From Pyrenula massariospora (taxonomy: Eukaryota; Ascomycota; Eurotiomycetes; Pyrenulales; Pyrenulaceae), in the NCBI GenBank assembly GCA_021030905.1, contig JAGFMI010000006.1:496001-560000 (forward strand): a DNA stretch of 64,000 nucleotides, in the 5' to 3' direction. The position numbers and the translations under genes were made by a program. Shown in pieces: positions 54,837-64,000 of this stretch. The stretch's first letter is position 1, and every line of letters begins with the position of its first letter. The notes below the pieces were generated by a model that ran no database searches, was not told the DNA's origin, and worked only from the letters and a program-made list of their open reading frames with translations.

Positions 54837-57411
54837 ATGGACTTTGTTGAGCCCCAAGCTTCTGTTCATACTATGCAAGCTTATATTAACGATTTCCATA
54901 CCATCAGCGGGACGGACAAAGGAATTTCTGAAAAAGGTGCTAAGATGGACAACGAACCCCGTCACCACCAAGCGGGATATTCTCCGAACGAATCGGCAGA
55001 AGCTCCGGTTGTAAAATCACGATCGCAATCATCACACACGCGAGCTTCCAGGTCGCGTGGTCAAGAAAGTTTCTACGACCACGAATCTTCGAGAGCGAAT
55101 TCCTTGAAAGCACCGCTCTCGAAATACGCTTCCTCGGTCCCTCGCACTGTTCCTTTCCCTCCGGCTAAGGCGACTCCAGCGCCTAAAATCAGTGATTTCG
55201 CCATCCGTACAAGGTATGATACAGTTTGCGACTGCGTCAAAGTATTAGACTGACCCGATCCTAAGCACCGACAAGCAATCTTCGTCTTATGGCTCTGGCT
55301 CTCCTGGGATCAGGAGCCCAAGGAAGAGTTCTATGTCTTCGTCCGCGGAAACCTTTGAAACTGATCTTACATCTATCTCAACGCGGCCAAGGCCTTCTCA
55401 GCAGGACAGAGACTTTAAAGACGATGTGCCTCCAACCCAGCCGTCTGATGATTTTGACCTTGCCGCTCCTGTTGTGAATCCCGATCGGGGGCACCCGCTA
55501 GAGATTCTTCTAGACATGCTTTTCTCCGCCGAGCACATGACTTCCATCTTTGAAGAGCCTTCATCCCTAGAGGATTTTGCTGCTTATATAAGGAACATCC
55601 GGCCACAGGCATTACCCCTCCTGACGTATTATATGGAAATGTCCAAGGCTATGAAGGCTCTTGATTATGCAAACGCTGTCGCAAAGGCCCTTGGCCCCAT
55701 AGAAAAGCATGAATTCACTTCGAATGCTCCGCGAAAAGTCGTTAGCAGAGATCTTGAAGACAAAGCTGCTGCCGCCTTTCAGGAGATTGTGCGAGATGAC
55801 CTGCCGCCGTATTTAAGTCACAAATTTTGTCAGGCGATTGAGTCTATCATGATCAATAGGATTCTAGGGTCCAACGAGTCAGCAGACATAGCAGGAGCAG
55901 AGGGACTGACCGAAGTTTTCTGTCTTACAGACCCGACAAGAGAGGACAACCCTGTGGTCTTTGCGTCCAGAGGCTTTTGTGAAATTACCCAGTACGGTTT
56001 GAACTACGTGAACGGCAAGAATTGCAGGTTTCTGCAAGGTAAGAACTATTGATGATATCCCAATGTCAAGCAATCAATATAGTCAATCGCAGCTGACAGT
56101 GATGGACAGGGCCAAGAACGAGTTCTTTGAACACAAAACGGATAAAGCGGGCAGTAGATGCGGGAGAGGGTCATTCAGAGCTCCTTCTCAATTAGTAAGC
56201 CCTGCCCGATGCTAACTCTTCCATGGCGCTGACAACAATTTTACCTCTTAGCCGACGTGATGGCTCTCCATTCATCAACCTCCTCATGCATGCTCCCCTC
56301 CGTGATCTGAACGGCCGAGTACGGTACTTTCTCGGCGCGCAGGTCGACATCAGCGGCCTCGTCCGCAACAGCCTTATTCTTGACGGCGAAACAGAGAACA
56401 CTGATCCCGAACACCGTGGCGACCACCATTCTGAAGCAGACACTGATAGTAGAGCGAAGTTCAACAAGACAAACCAAGAGCTTCGCACGCTCCGCCAGCA
56501 GATCCGCGACGGCAACGGCGCCGACCACGACCACACCGAGGTCCGCCTCCTCACCGCGCTGTGGAACCGTCACCTCGTCGACCCAGCCGTGAACGCAAAA
56601 CCACCAACCCGACGGCGGGACGCAGTCGGCTACTACGAACACGTAAGCCCTCTTCCCTCCAAGTCCTTTACCCTGAACTGACAAGAGATAGTATCTCCTC
56701 GTCCGTCCCTCCCCATCCCTCCGCATCCTCTTCGCCTCCCCTTCCCTATCCGCCACCTCCCCCGAATCTCCGACCTCGATCCTTCAAACGCCCCTCATGG
56801 ACTCCATCCACGGCAACACGCGCCTCCGCGACGAGCTCGAGACCGCATTGTCCGAAGGCCGCAACGTCACGGCCAAAGTCAAATGGCAGCCGCGCAGGGC
56901 CGCGGAGGGGTCGCTCCGGTGGATCGCCTTCACGCCGCTGCTGGGCGCGGATGGGAAAGTCGGGGTGTGGGTTGCGGTCTTCGTGGATGCGGAGCAGGAG
57001 GGTAGGAAGGGGTTGGAGGGATTGAAGTTCGATGTGCGTGGGGCCGTTGGTGGGGCCGTTAAGAGGGCTGCGCGGGAGCCGGTGGGGAAGAGGGCGGAGA
57101 CGGGTCCGGAGACGGCGGTGACGGCGGAGGAGGTGCGGTCGTCGACGCCAGTGCGGATTAATAGGTTTGAGGAAGGGGACGAGGGAAGTGTGCGGTCGCT
57201 GAAGACTACGATTGAGGCAGGTGGGGTTCGAGGAGATGTGTCGTTGCCGCCGAGAGGGGATTCGCTGAGAGCGGACTCGGCGGGCGATAAGTATGAGACT
57301 TTAGAGGACAGGTTGCGGAGGAAGAGGGCGCGGGATGCGGCGAGGTTGCAGGAGATTGGTGCGCAGGAGCGGAGGAGTTATAAGAGCTTTTCGCCTTTTG
57401 TGCCGGAGTAG
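54837..57411 (+). CDS. RGS-LOV-PAS blue-light receptor B
   Basis: The five exons are 54837-55213, 55266-56038, 56110-56194, 56252-56642 and 56692-57411, giving 781 residues. After a disordered Ser-rich N-terminus an RGS-like helical domain begins near residue 190 (LEILLDMLFSAEHMTSIFEE, then LEDFAAYIRNIRPQALPLL). The LOV domain contains NPVVFASRGFCEITQYGLNY, the reactive cysteine in GKNCRFLQG, SELLLNYRRDGSPFINLL and the glutamine in YFLGAQVDIS. A C-terminal PAS-like region (YLLVRPSPSLRILFASPSL) and a charged tail follow. Domain order equals that of receptor A, but the introns inside LOV sit at different sites: here after NCRFLQ and within LLLNY. The start is the first ATG in frame at 54837. 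Confidence 0.9.
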
Positions 57412-58242
57412 CCAAGACTTGACGCACATGGTATATCTACCTCTTTTGGGATTCAGGGACATAAAATGTGGGTGGCCGTTCTTGGAGCGTCGAGTGTAAT
57501 TTTTGGCATGTCAAAACAGGAGCACATAGAATCAAACTTGACGTTTAGTAACGTGTAGCTTTGCATACGAACCGGCTATCCAGTAAAAAATTACACGTAT
57601 ATGGCATTCGCGGATAAGTATGAGTATGATATTAAACCGAACAGTCTTTATCAGAGAGCCGCAAAGCTCTGATCTCACTAAGTGAGTGGCCGTCAGCCAC
57701 AGGGGGCCTCCAACTGTCGACATGCTTTTCGGGTAAACTCCGAATATCTTTCTCGTTGTCATTGCCAAAGCCCATGTCTTCTTTATTTTTGAATCCGACC
57801 CAGCCCTTGGTGTGAGGTATCTGCCCATTTGCAATCTGGGAAGAGATTTTGCTTCAAGGTCGGCACTAGTTAAGTACCGACGCGAATTTGTAAGAGATTG
57901 TGCCTCCCAGGGTGCAACGATAGAGAAAAGAGATCGTGAATTAAAGCAGGGTAGTAACACGAGAAGAGAGAGAAGAACAGTGGAAGCGCTATAGTACTAT
58001 GTAAGTGCTTACAGCTGCTGTGGACATGACAAATCAAAAAGTGTAGAGGCCTTCTTGGGGGAATGGAGCGTGGCGGACGATAATGCTTTGGCAATGAACC
58101 CGAAGGATAGCGTCTCTGAGGTCGACATGGAGCCTTAGGATAAGTAGGTACCTAGGGATCACATAATGGAGGATATTTGCATCCGTGTTTGGTCTTAAAC
58201 GTTTTCGTTTATTAATTCTCATTATTACCATTTCTAGTGTCC
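57412..58242. other. Intergenic between convergent genes
   Basis: No supported gene is seen. A 142-codon minus-strand frame (57532-57960) shows no domain and has a composition like the surrounding non-coding sequence. Confidence 0.45.
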
Positions 58243-58938
58243 TCAAAGCGTCGTCCTCTTTTTTCCCCTCCTTCCTGCTTTCCCCCCACTCCTCCCTTTC
58301 GAATTCTTTTCCACTCTTGCCTCCAGCACTCCTGCACTCGTAACCGAGCTTCTCCGGCTGTCCCCTCCACCTACCGCTGCAGATATGGACAACGAGCTCG
58401 GATGGCACTCCTCCATCAACATAGCAAGCTCCGGGGCTGTTTGCGCCAAACACTGCAAACGTACAAGGGACTGGCGTTGGCGGCGGATGAGGGAGGATGG
58501 CATTGAAGAGTATGATGACGAAGAGGAGGCGGACGGCGTGAGGGAGTGGAGCTCGGAGAGTGTCGAGGACCAGAGCGCCATGTCCGGCTCGGACGTATAC
58601 TGAGGGGCCGCACATGTGGGACTACTCGGCATAGAGGGGGAAGATGTCGCAGATGTCGCAGTGGAGGTTGATGAGGAGTACCTTGAGGAGGTGGTATGGT
58701 CCAGAGTGTGGTCTTGAAAGCGGGAGGTCAAGGCGCCTACGTCGGCCGGGTAGAAGCGTGCATCACGATGCAGGGCTTTCCTCGATGACGCAGAGGCACT
58801 GGGTGTACAGGAACGGGAAGTCCGAGGGGAGACGGATTCGCTGGTGTAGCCAGACTGGAATTGGGTCGAGATGGAGAGGGAGGAGATGTCGGGATCGATA
58901 TTGTTTGAAGCGGAGAGGAAGGAGAAGTCTTCGAACAT
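58243..58938 (-). CDS. Ser-rich protein of unknown function
   Basis: A single-exon frame encodes 231 residues. The first 140 residues are very rich in Ser/Thr with phosphorylation-like SP and RTS motifs. A short helical segment at about residue 160 (RLQCLAQTAPELAMLMEECHP) is the only part that looks folded, and it is probably the conserved core. The C-terminus is basic (GRSGGKAGRRGKKRTTL), which could act as a nuclear signal. No family is named. The long Ser codon runs open shadow frames on the other strand (58237-58955). Clear amino-acid bias plus the helical core support this frame. Confidence 0.6.
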   Translation of the reverse strand: MFEDFSFLSASNNIDPDISSLSISTQFQSGYTSESVSPRTSRSCTPSASASSRKALHRDARFYPADVGALTSRFQDHTLDHTTSSRYSSSTSTATSATSSPSMPSSPTCAAPQYTSEPDMALWSSTLSELHSLTPSASSSSSYSSMPSSLIRRQRQSLVRLQCLAQTAPELAMLMEECHPSSLSISAAVGGGDSRRSSVTSAGVLEARVEKNSKGRSGGKAGRRGKKRTTL

Positions 58939-59743
58939 GTTGTTGGAGGTGGTAGGAGACTGGAGATTGCTGGGATGATTGAGAATTGGGTGTTTGACTC
59001 TACGCCTGCGCAGAGCTATCTAGTATGCATGAAGGGTATGCGAGCTATAAGTACGGAGCTCCCCCGGCCGTCGGCAGGAATGGCAAATGTTACCTTGCAA
59101 ACTTGCGGCCAAGAGCCCAGGCAGGGCTAACACAGGCCACGGGGGCTGATCGTTGCAAAGGCCACCCAGGAATGTGGGCGGCCATGCCTGTTGCGGTTGG
59201 ATCGTGGGGGCATTTCGTGCATCTCGACCTTCTAGAAGGGCAGCCGCGACCACCGCTAAGCCCTCGGCGGGTAGGCGCGATGCAGCCTCGGCAGATCGGC
59301 ATCTCCTCGGTGCAACCCAAAGGGGCAACAACGATCAGTCGCGCCGAATGCCGCCCTTCGCAGAGGAAAATCACTCCCCATTGGCCAGCCTTGTCGGTTG
59401 CACACGGGTTGAGAAAGTTGTGCAATTTGCCCACGGCCGGCGCCTAACGCTTGGCTACCTTCAGGCTGGTCTTGGGCTCCGGTGCAGTCGGTCCGCACCA
59501 ACACTCAGCAAGCCCCAAAACACCACACGAACACGCGCGCCATGTTGCGACCTATAGCCGCCCTTTGACTCTTGAATCAGATTGTGCCGTTGGCGTATCC
59601 TGCTCGATAGCCGACATCGGCGGCATGCAACAACGGATGCTGTAAAACAGCGCAACGCAGCCAGAACTATGTTTGCATGATGGACCCCATCCAAGTACTT
59701 TATTCAGCTTTGGAACCTCAAAGAGTGATCTCGTGATTGGCTC
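58939..59743. other. GC-rich intergenic stretch with frames on both strands
   Basis: The block at 59020-59650 is open in several frames on both strands (up to 140 codons). None has domains, and the predicted peptides are Arg/Gly/Pro/Cys-rich, as expected of random GC-rich DNA. No gene is called. Confidence 0.5.
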
Positions 59744-62739
59744 TCAATTGGCGCCCTTGGCTTCTTGCCCTTCGCTCATCTCCTTGACTCCCCGAATCAG
59801 GCGATTTCTGCGTCTGATCTCTGTCCAGCGACAGAGACTGCCAAGCTCCAAAATGTTTACCCGCCGCATCGTCCCACTGGGGCTACCAATGATTACCGGC
59901 TCCCATTCAGTCCCTCGTCGCCCAGCCTGATCCCTTAACGACGGCAATTGATCCGGAATCATCCTGACGGTCTTCAGTCGCAACAGAACCAGCGTGAGCA
60001 ATATTGTAAATGCGGTCAAAATGGTAGCAACCGCTGCAGCAGCCCCCTCCGCTCCAAGATGCCGCTCGACCGCCCCTCCGTATCCCGTTGCCCCTGCTGC
60101 AAGGAGGTAGCTAATGCCTTGTGCCATGCCAAATCCTGCACTGACTCGCGGATAACACGTGAAATTCGTCCTTTGTGCGCGATATTTTTCGGGAACGTGG
60201 CTTTGCTTACGACCAGTTCTGCCTCCCTCGAGATCGGACGTATCGAATGTCTCCATGATGAGTCCATTACATTCCGCAATAGCAAGGCTGGAAAGGAAAC
60301 CCACTAATCCGGCCATGCAGGATGGTACAGCAGGGTGGATTGGCGGTCCAGCGGATGTCAGCGCGCAAGCCAATGCTGCTAGAGGGAGGCAAGCCATGAA
60401 CATAATTCTCCTCGTAAGATGCGACGAGCAGATGGTTCGTTTTTCCATGGTCATGCTGTCAGTCCGGGCAGGGTGATGCCTGGCAGTGCTGAGTAGTGAC
60501 GCCTTCTGAAATGGCATCGCCAAGAGTGCGCCAAATGATAAGGCACACACACATAAGCCGACCTTCCCGGGTGTGAATCGGTAATACTTAGACACAAGGG
60601 CACTAAGAAGCTTCGCTTCGGTCAGTCTAGGCATCAGTCCACAGAGCGGAATAACATACCATCATTACGAGCGTGAACTGCGCATACACCCAACCAATAT
60701 AGAGCGAGAGAATGAGAAATCCAGGCTGGTACATCATCCTCTTGGAAAGCTCCCAGCCCCATTTTACCTCTTCTCCCCACCACAGAGGTCCTCTTGCGAC
60801 GAGATGCATTTTGATCTCCCCCCGAGCCACCCGTTTCCATTTTCCTTGTCCTTTGATCACCTCAGATACCGTTCGACGATATGCTGAGCGCCGGACTTCA
60901 GGTGCGATGATGTTGAGCGAAAGAGCAAAGGCAATGAAGAACAGGCTGATCCAAAACCCCCATGTTACGTTACCGTTACTGATGAGAAGACCACCAATGA
61001 GGAATCCAAACCCGATCGATCCGATGCTAGACCACGCCCAAATTCCCAACCAAACACCCATTCCTCCACCATGACGACGAAAATCATAAGGCGACACCGC
61101 CTCCTGGTGTGGATTTCCACTTTGCAAGGATGCTCCAAAGAGATCCAGTAAAGTCGCCTTAAAATTAATCGCAGCAAACCCAAACGCAAAGCCTGTAAGA
61201 GCGCGGCAGAAAAGTAACAATACCCGAAATGTGGCTACGTCCGGAGATCGATATTCACTGGCCACGATCCCTTGTGGAATCTGTAATGGAAGGGCTGCCG
61301 ATAAGGCCATGACCGTATACGGCTTCCGACCGTGAAGGAGAGGGAGCGGCCACAGGAAGAGCGTCGGGATGGCAAGACCAATGTAGAACCAGACATTGCC
61401 TGTTATTGCGTAGTGATGAAAGTCGGCAAGCACGTACTGCAGGGCAGGCACCTCTCCAGCATAGATGCCAATAATAATTCCAAGCACAGCTGTGTTGATG
61501 CAGGTTACTGCCGCGGTCCATCTTTTTCTTGAAGTGCACCAGTCACGAGCAATGGGCTGGTGGTTTGCTGAATAATGAGCCTCTATATCCTCTGTAGCGT
61601 CTACGTCAACATGCCGACGATTCCTCAAGTCCAGCCATTGAGTGTACGGTTTCGCGACCTCATCGGCTCGCTGTTTTCGAAGTTTTGGGCTGAAGAATGA
61701 TGAAGGTTCTGGTTCAAATCCTTCAGAATTCTTTGGAGCATCTTCTTCCACGAGCAGTCTGTGGTTCCTCATACTGGCAAGGACATTCTTCTTCGCTCGA
61801 TCAGTCCTAGGCTCAGAACTTATGCTGTTGTTTGGTGGAAAGTTTAATTTCATAGAGCTCGAACGAGGTAGAACGGGTGGCTGATCGTGTAGCATAACAT
61901 GTCTTCTAAATTCGCTGGTCTTCCTCAATGAAGGTTGTCGGCGTCCAAGATATTCTTCTTCTTGGGCTTGTAAAGGGGCGACAGCGCGTGACGGAGTGGC
62001 CGGTGGATCCGAGGCTTCATCGACAGCTCCAGGTGCGGTTTTCTTGGGCGTTGGGAATACACCGAAATCATGCGATTTTATACCAGTGTAGGCTGTTACG
62101 TTTGATTCTTTCGGTGAGGCTCTTTTGGCGGGAAGAGGGAGAAGCCCGGTTCTGGTGGTTTGTCGGGAGCCAGCAGGTGGTCGGCGAGGGGCTGGATGGT
62201 TTAACTGGAGTGAAATTTCAGATGGTCTCCGGGCTGGAGTCGAAGGCACGCCGGTGGCCTGTCGAGCAATCGCAATCGCTTCATTGAGGAGAGTCTCAAC
62301 TTCCAAAATGGTACGAGAAAAAAGATCAGAGGTCTCGTGATCATCACGTCCGTTTTCAGACGCCCATCCCACACTGTTGCGCGAACCGTTTGAGCCATTT
62401 GCCACCTCTCGTAGAGCCGATGCCATTCCTAGGGATCCCAATGGTATAGTGACTTCGCGATCTGCGTCACTCGATGTTTCAAAAGTGACCCAGAGTTCAG
62501 GAGAACCTAGAAGTCAGTAATAGTGGCTTTCAGATGCCGGAAATTGAATTCATAGATCCTATCTACATAAGGTTTGAGGGATAGGAGACGTATTTAGAGT
62601 CGTGTGGGGAGGAAATTATAGGTCAAAAACGGGCTGAGAGAAGATTCACGCAGAGTTCAGGTTCAAAGAGATAGGTAGGGACAGATATGCATAGGCGTTA
62701 GCAAGCGAGAAAAGACGAAGAATGCTCACAGGCTTCCAT
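59744..62739 (-). CDS. MFS transporter with long disordered N-terminus
   Basis: Exons 60660-62506 and 59744-60610 form the body. A 10-nt first exon (62730-62739, encoding MEA plus one base) is inferred because the frame is open and protein-like up to a good acceptor at 62507 and lacks an ATG before 62426. The total is 907 residues. The first 340 residues are a polar, Pro/Ser-rich cytosolic tail. About twelve membrane helices follow, starting RWTAAVTCINTAVLGIIIGI and including FLIGGLLISNGNVTWGFWIS in the first half and IMFMACLPLAALACALTSAG in the second. The fold and the WGF(W)I..FF pattern fit the drug/polyamine-type major facilitators of fungi. The substrate is unknown. If the small exon is wrong, translation would start at 62426. 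Confidence 0.82.
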
Positions 62740-63163
62740 TGAAACCCGAGTCGACAGGAACAGTGGAGGCCAATGAAATGGGAAGCCACAAGATTGTGCT
62801 TACCGGAGAGCAGTCATCGCTCGACAGGAAGCTGCAAATGCGCTCTGTAGCCGAATACGCATCAATCATCCGCTGCAGGGGCTCCCAAGGAACAGAATTT
62901 GTTCAACTTGTTCAAAGGAAGAGGATGACTAGAGAAAATCGCCGGTGAGGTACAAACGGCTCTTGGCGCTGATCTCGCTCATGGTCCTGTCTTGGACCCG
63001 GGAGGCCCGATGTTGCAGCTGGCAATCTCCTACTCCAACATCGGTGGGCGAGTCTCTGATGGAAGCTTGTTATGCAAGCGCCTAGAAACTGAAAACTCTC
63101 TCCTAGCTTTAAGTCGTTCCCGATACTCTCTACTCAAAGCTCGTCTACACACCACATGGCAAA
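62740..63163. promoter_or_regulatory. Divergent promoter between the MFS and omega-amidase genes
   Basis: The interval separates the inferred starts of the MFS (minus) and amidase (plus) genes. One 69-codon frame overlaps it and is not supported. No defined site was recognised. Confidence 0.45.
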
Positions 63164-64000
63164 ATGGCGGGGTTGCTTAAGAAACCTCTGAAAGTTGCTC
63201 TGATCCAATTGGCTTCTGGTAGGGTCATCACGTCAATATTGATATAAATTCTTGTTCACACCAGGCATGAATAGGTGCTGACAAAGCGGCCAATCTCTTA
63301 CATGCACGGTCCAAGGTCCTTGAGGCATCAAAGGCCGGAGCGTCATTGATCGTCCTACCAGAGTGCTTTAACTCTCCATATGGTTGCCAGTATTTCCCCA
63401 AGTATGCGGAGACAGTCTTACCTTCTCCCCCTACCAAAGAGCAATCTCCCTCATTCCACGCGCTCTCAGCTCTAGCAGCTGAGACCAAGTCCTACTTGAT
63501 TGGTGGCAGCATCCCCGAATTAGACAAAGAGAAATACTACAACACTTCGCTCGTTTTCTCACCGGCTGGCAAACTTATCGCAACGCACCGGAAGACTCAC
63601 CTTTTCGACATCGACATACCCGGAAAAATCACTTTTCGCGAGAGCGACGTACTTTCTCCGGGGAACAAGGTCACGATTGTCGACCTTCAGGAGTACGGTA
63701 AGATCGGACTTGCCATCTGCTACGACATTCGATTTCCCGAGTTGGGCATGATCGCCGCAAGAAAGGGAGCCTTTGCGCTATTCTACCCGGGTGCCTTCAA
63801 CACAACGACAGGTCCAATGCATTGGTCGCTCCAAGGAAAGGCGCGGGCCATGGACAATCAGCTCTATGTGGCGTTGTGTAGTCCCGCCCGGGACGAGAAC
63901 GCTACCTACCATGCATGGGGACACAGTCTCATAGTAGATCCGAATGCTGCCATCATGACAGAGGCAGATGAGAAGGAGACTATAGTGTATGCTGATTTGG
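63164..64000 (+). CDS. Omega-amidase/Nit2-type nitrilase-superfamily amidase, 3' end outside window
   Basis: Exon 1 (63164-63218) encodes MAGLLKKPLKVALIQLAS and exon 2 starts at 63275 and runs off the right edge. The nitrilase catalytic triad is complete: Glu in LPECFNSPYG, Lys in HRKTHLFDIDIPG and Cys in LAICYDIRFPE. The loop FYPGAFNTTTGPMHW and the RAMDNQLYVALCSPA segment are typical of Nit2-type omega-amidases, which hydrolyse alpha-ketoglutaramate and alpha-ketosuccinamate, products of glutamine and asparagine transamination. The 56-nt intron lies directly after the first beta strand. The second of two overlapping ATGs is used because only it opens the amidase frame. Confidence 0.93.

Noticed and set aside
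57532-57960. 142-codon minus-strand frame
   Set aside because: It has a mix of rare residues and no domain. It lies in the 3' flank of receptor B between convergent genes.
59020-59650. Frames up to 140 codons on both strands in a GC-rich block
   Set aside because: All six frames are unusually open because of base composition. The peptides lack any recognisable domain or hydrophobic core.

Overview
This window is nuclear DNA from a filamentous ascomycete (Pezizomycotina). Short introns (mostly 36-150 nt) carry GTAAGT/GTATGT-type donors and CTAAC/CTGAC-type branch points. Genes are compact and on both strands, and the protein families are typical of these fungi: a UIM-bearing GT28-type glycosyltransferase, Utp11, a NACHT-ankyrin receptor, RGS-LOV photoreceptors and MFS permeases. 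The class cannot be fixed from the sequence; Leotiomycetes-like content is only a weak impression. All exon models were built by hand from splice signals and reading-frame continuity. Where joins are given, the summed exon lengths are multiples of three.

Left part (1-16 kb): a left-truncated glycosyltransferase, a tiny secreted Cys-rich protein, a six-exon secreted HELVH metalloprotease-like protein, a second secreted Cys-rich protein, a MYND zinc-finger gene interrupted by an in-frame TAG, an F-box-like protein, UTP11 and CMC1 head to head, and a short-chain dehydrogenase. 16-28.6 kb: a sparse stretch, then a GT25 glycosyltransferase, an Arg/Asp-rich disordered protein, a helical-domain pseudokinase, a kinase-ankyrin protein and a RidA deaminase.

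Middle (28.6-47 kb): a 1,250-residue disordered membrane-anchored protein, a CCCH-RBR ubiquitin ligase convergent with a quinate/sugar-type MFS permease, a NACHT-ankyrin-ZZ receptor with three bzip-like boxes close to its start, and an intronless protein resembling the fungal Aba3 sesquiterpene synthase. Right part (48-64 kb): a carboxymuconolactone-decarboxylase-like protein, a monocarboxylate-type MFS with a 33-bp inverted repeat just upstream of its start, two divergently transcribed RGS-LOV-PAS photoreceptor genes, a Ser-rich protein, a 907-residue MFS protein and a right-truncated omega-amidase.

The most striking themes are the divergent RGS-LOV pair, whose shared 1.2-kb intergenic region holds two GATC clusters resembling White Collar light-response elements, and a loose set of immune-type genes between 21.7 and 43.7 kb: a pseudokinase with an MLKL-like layout, a kinase-ankyrin protein and an NLR. 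No rRNA, tRNA, CRISPR array, autonomous transposon or virus-like element was recognised.
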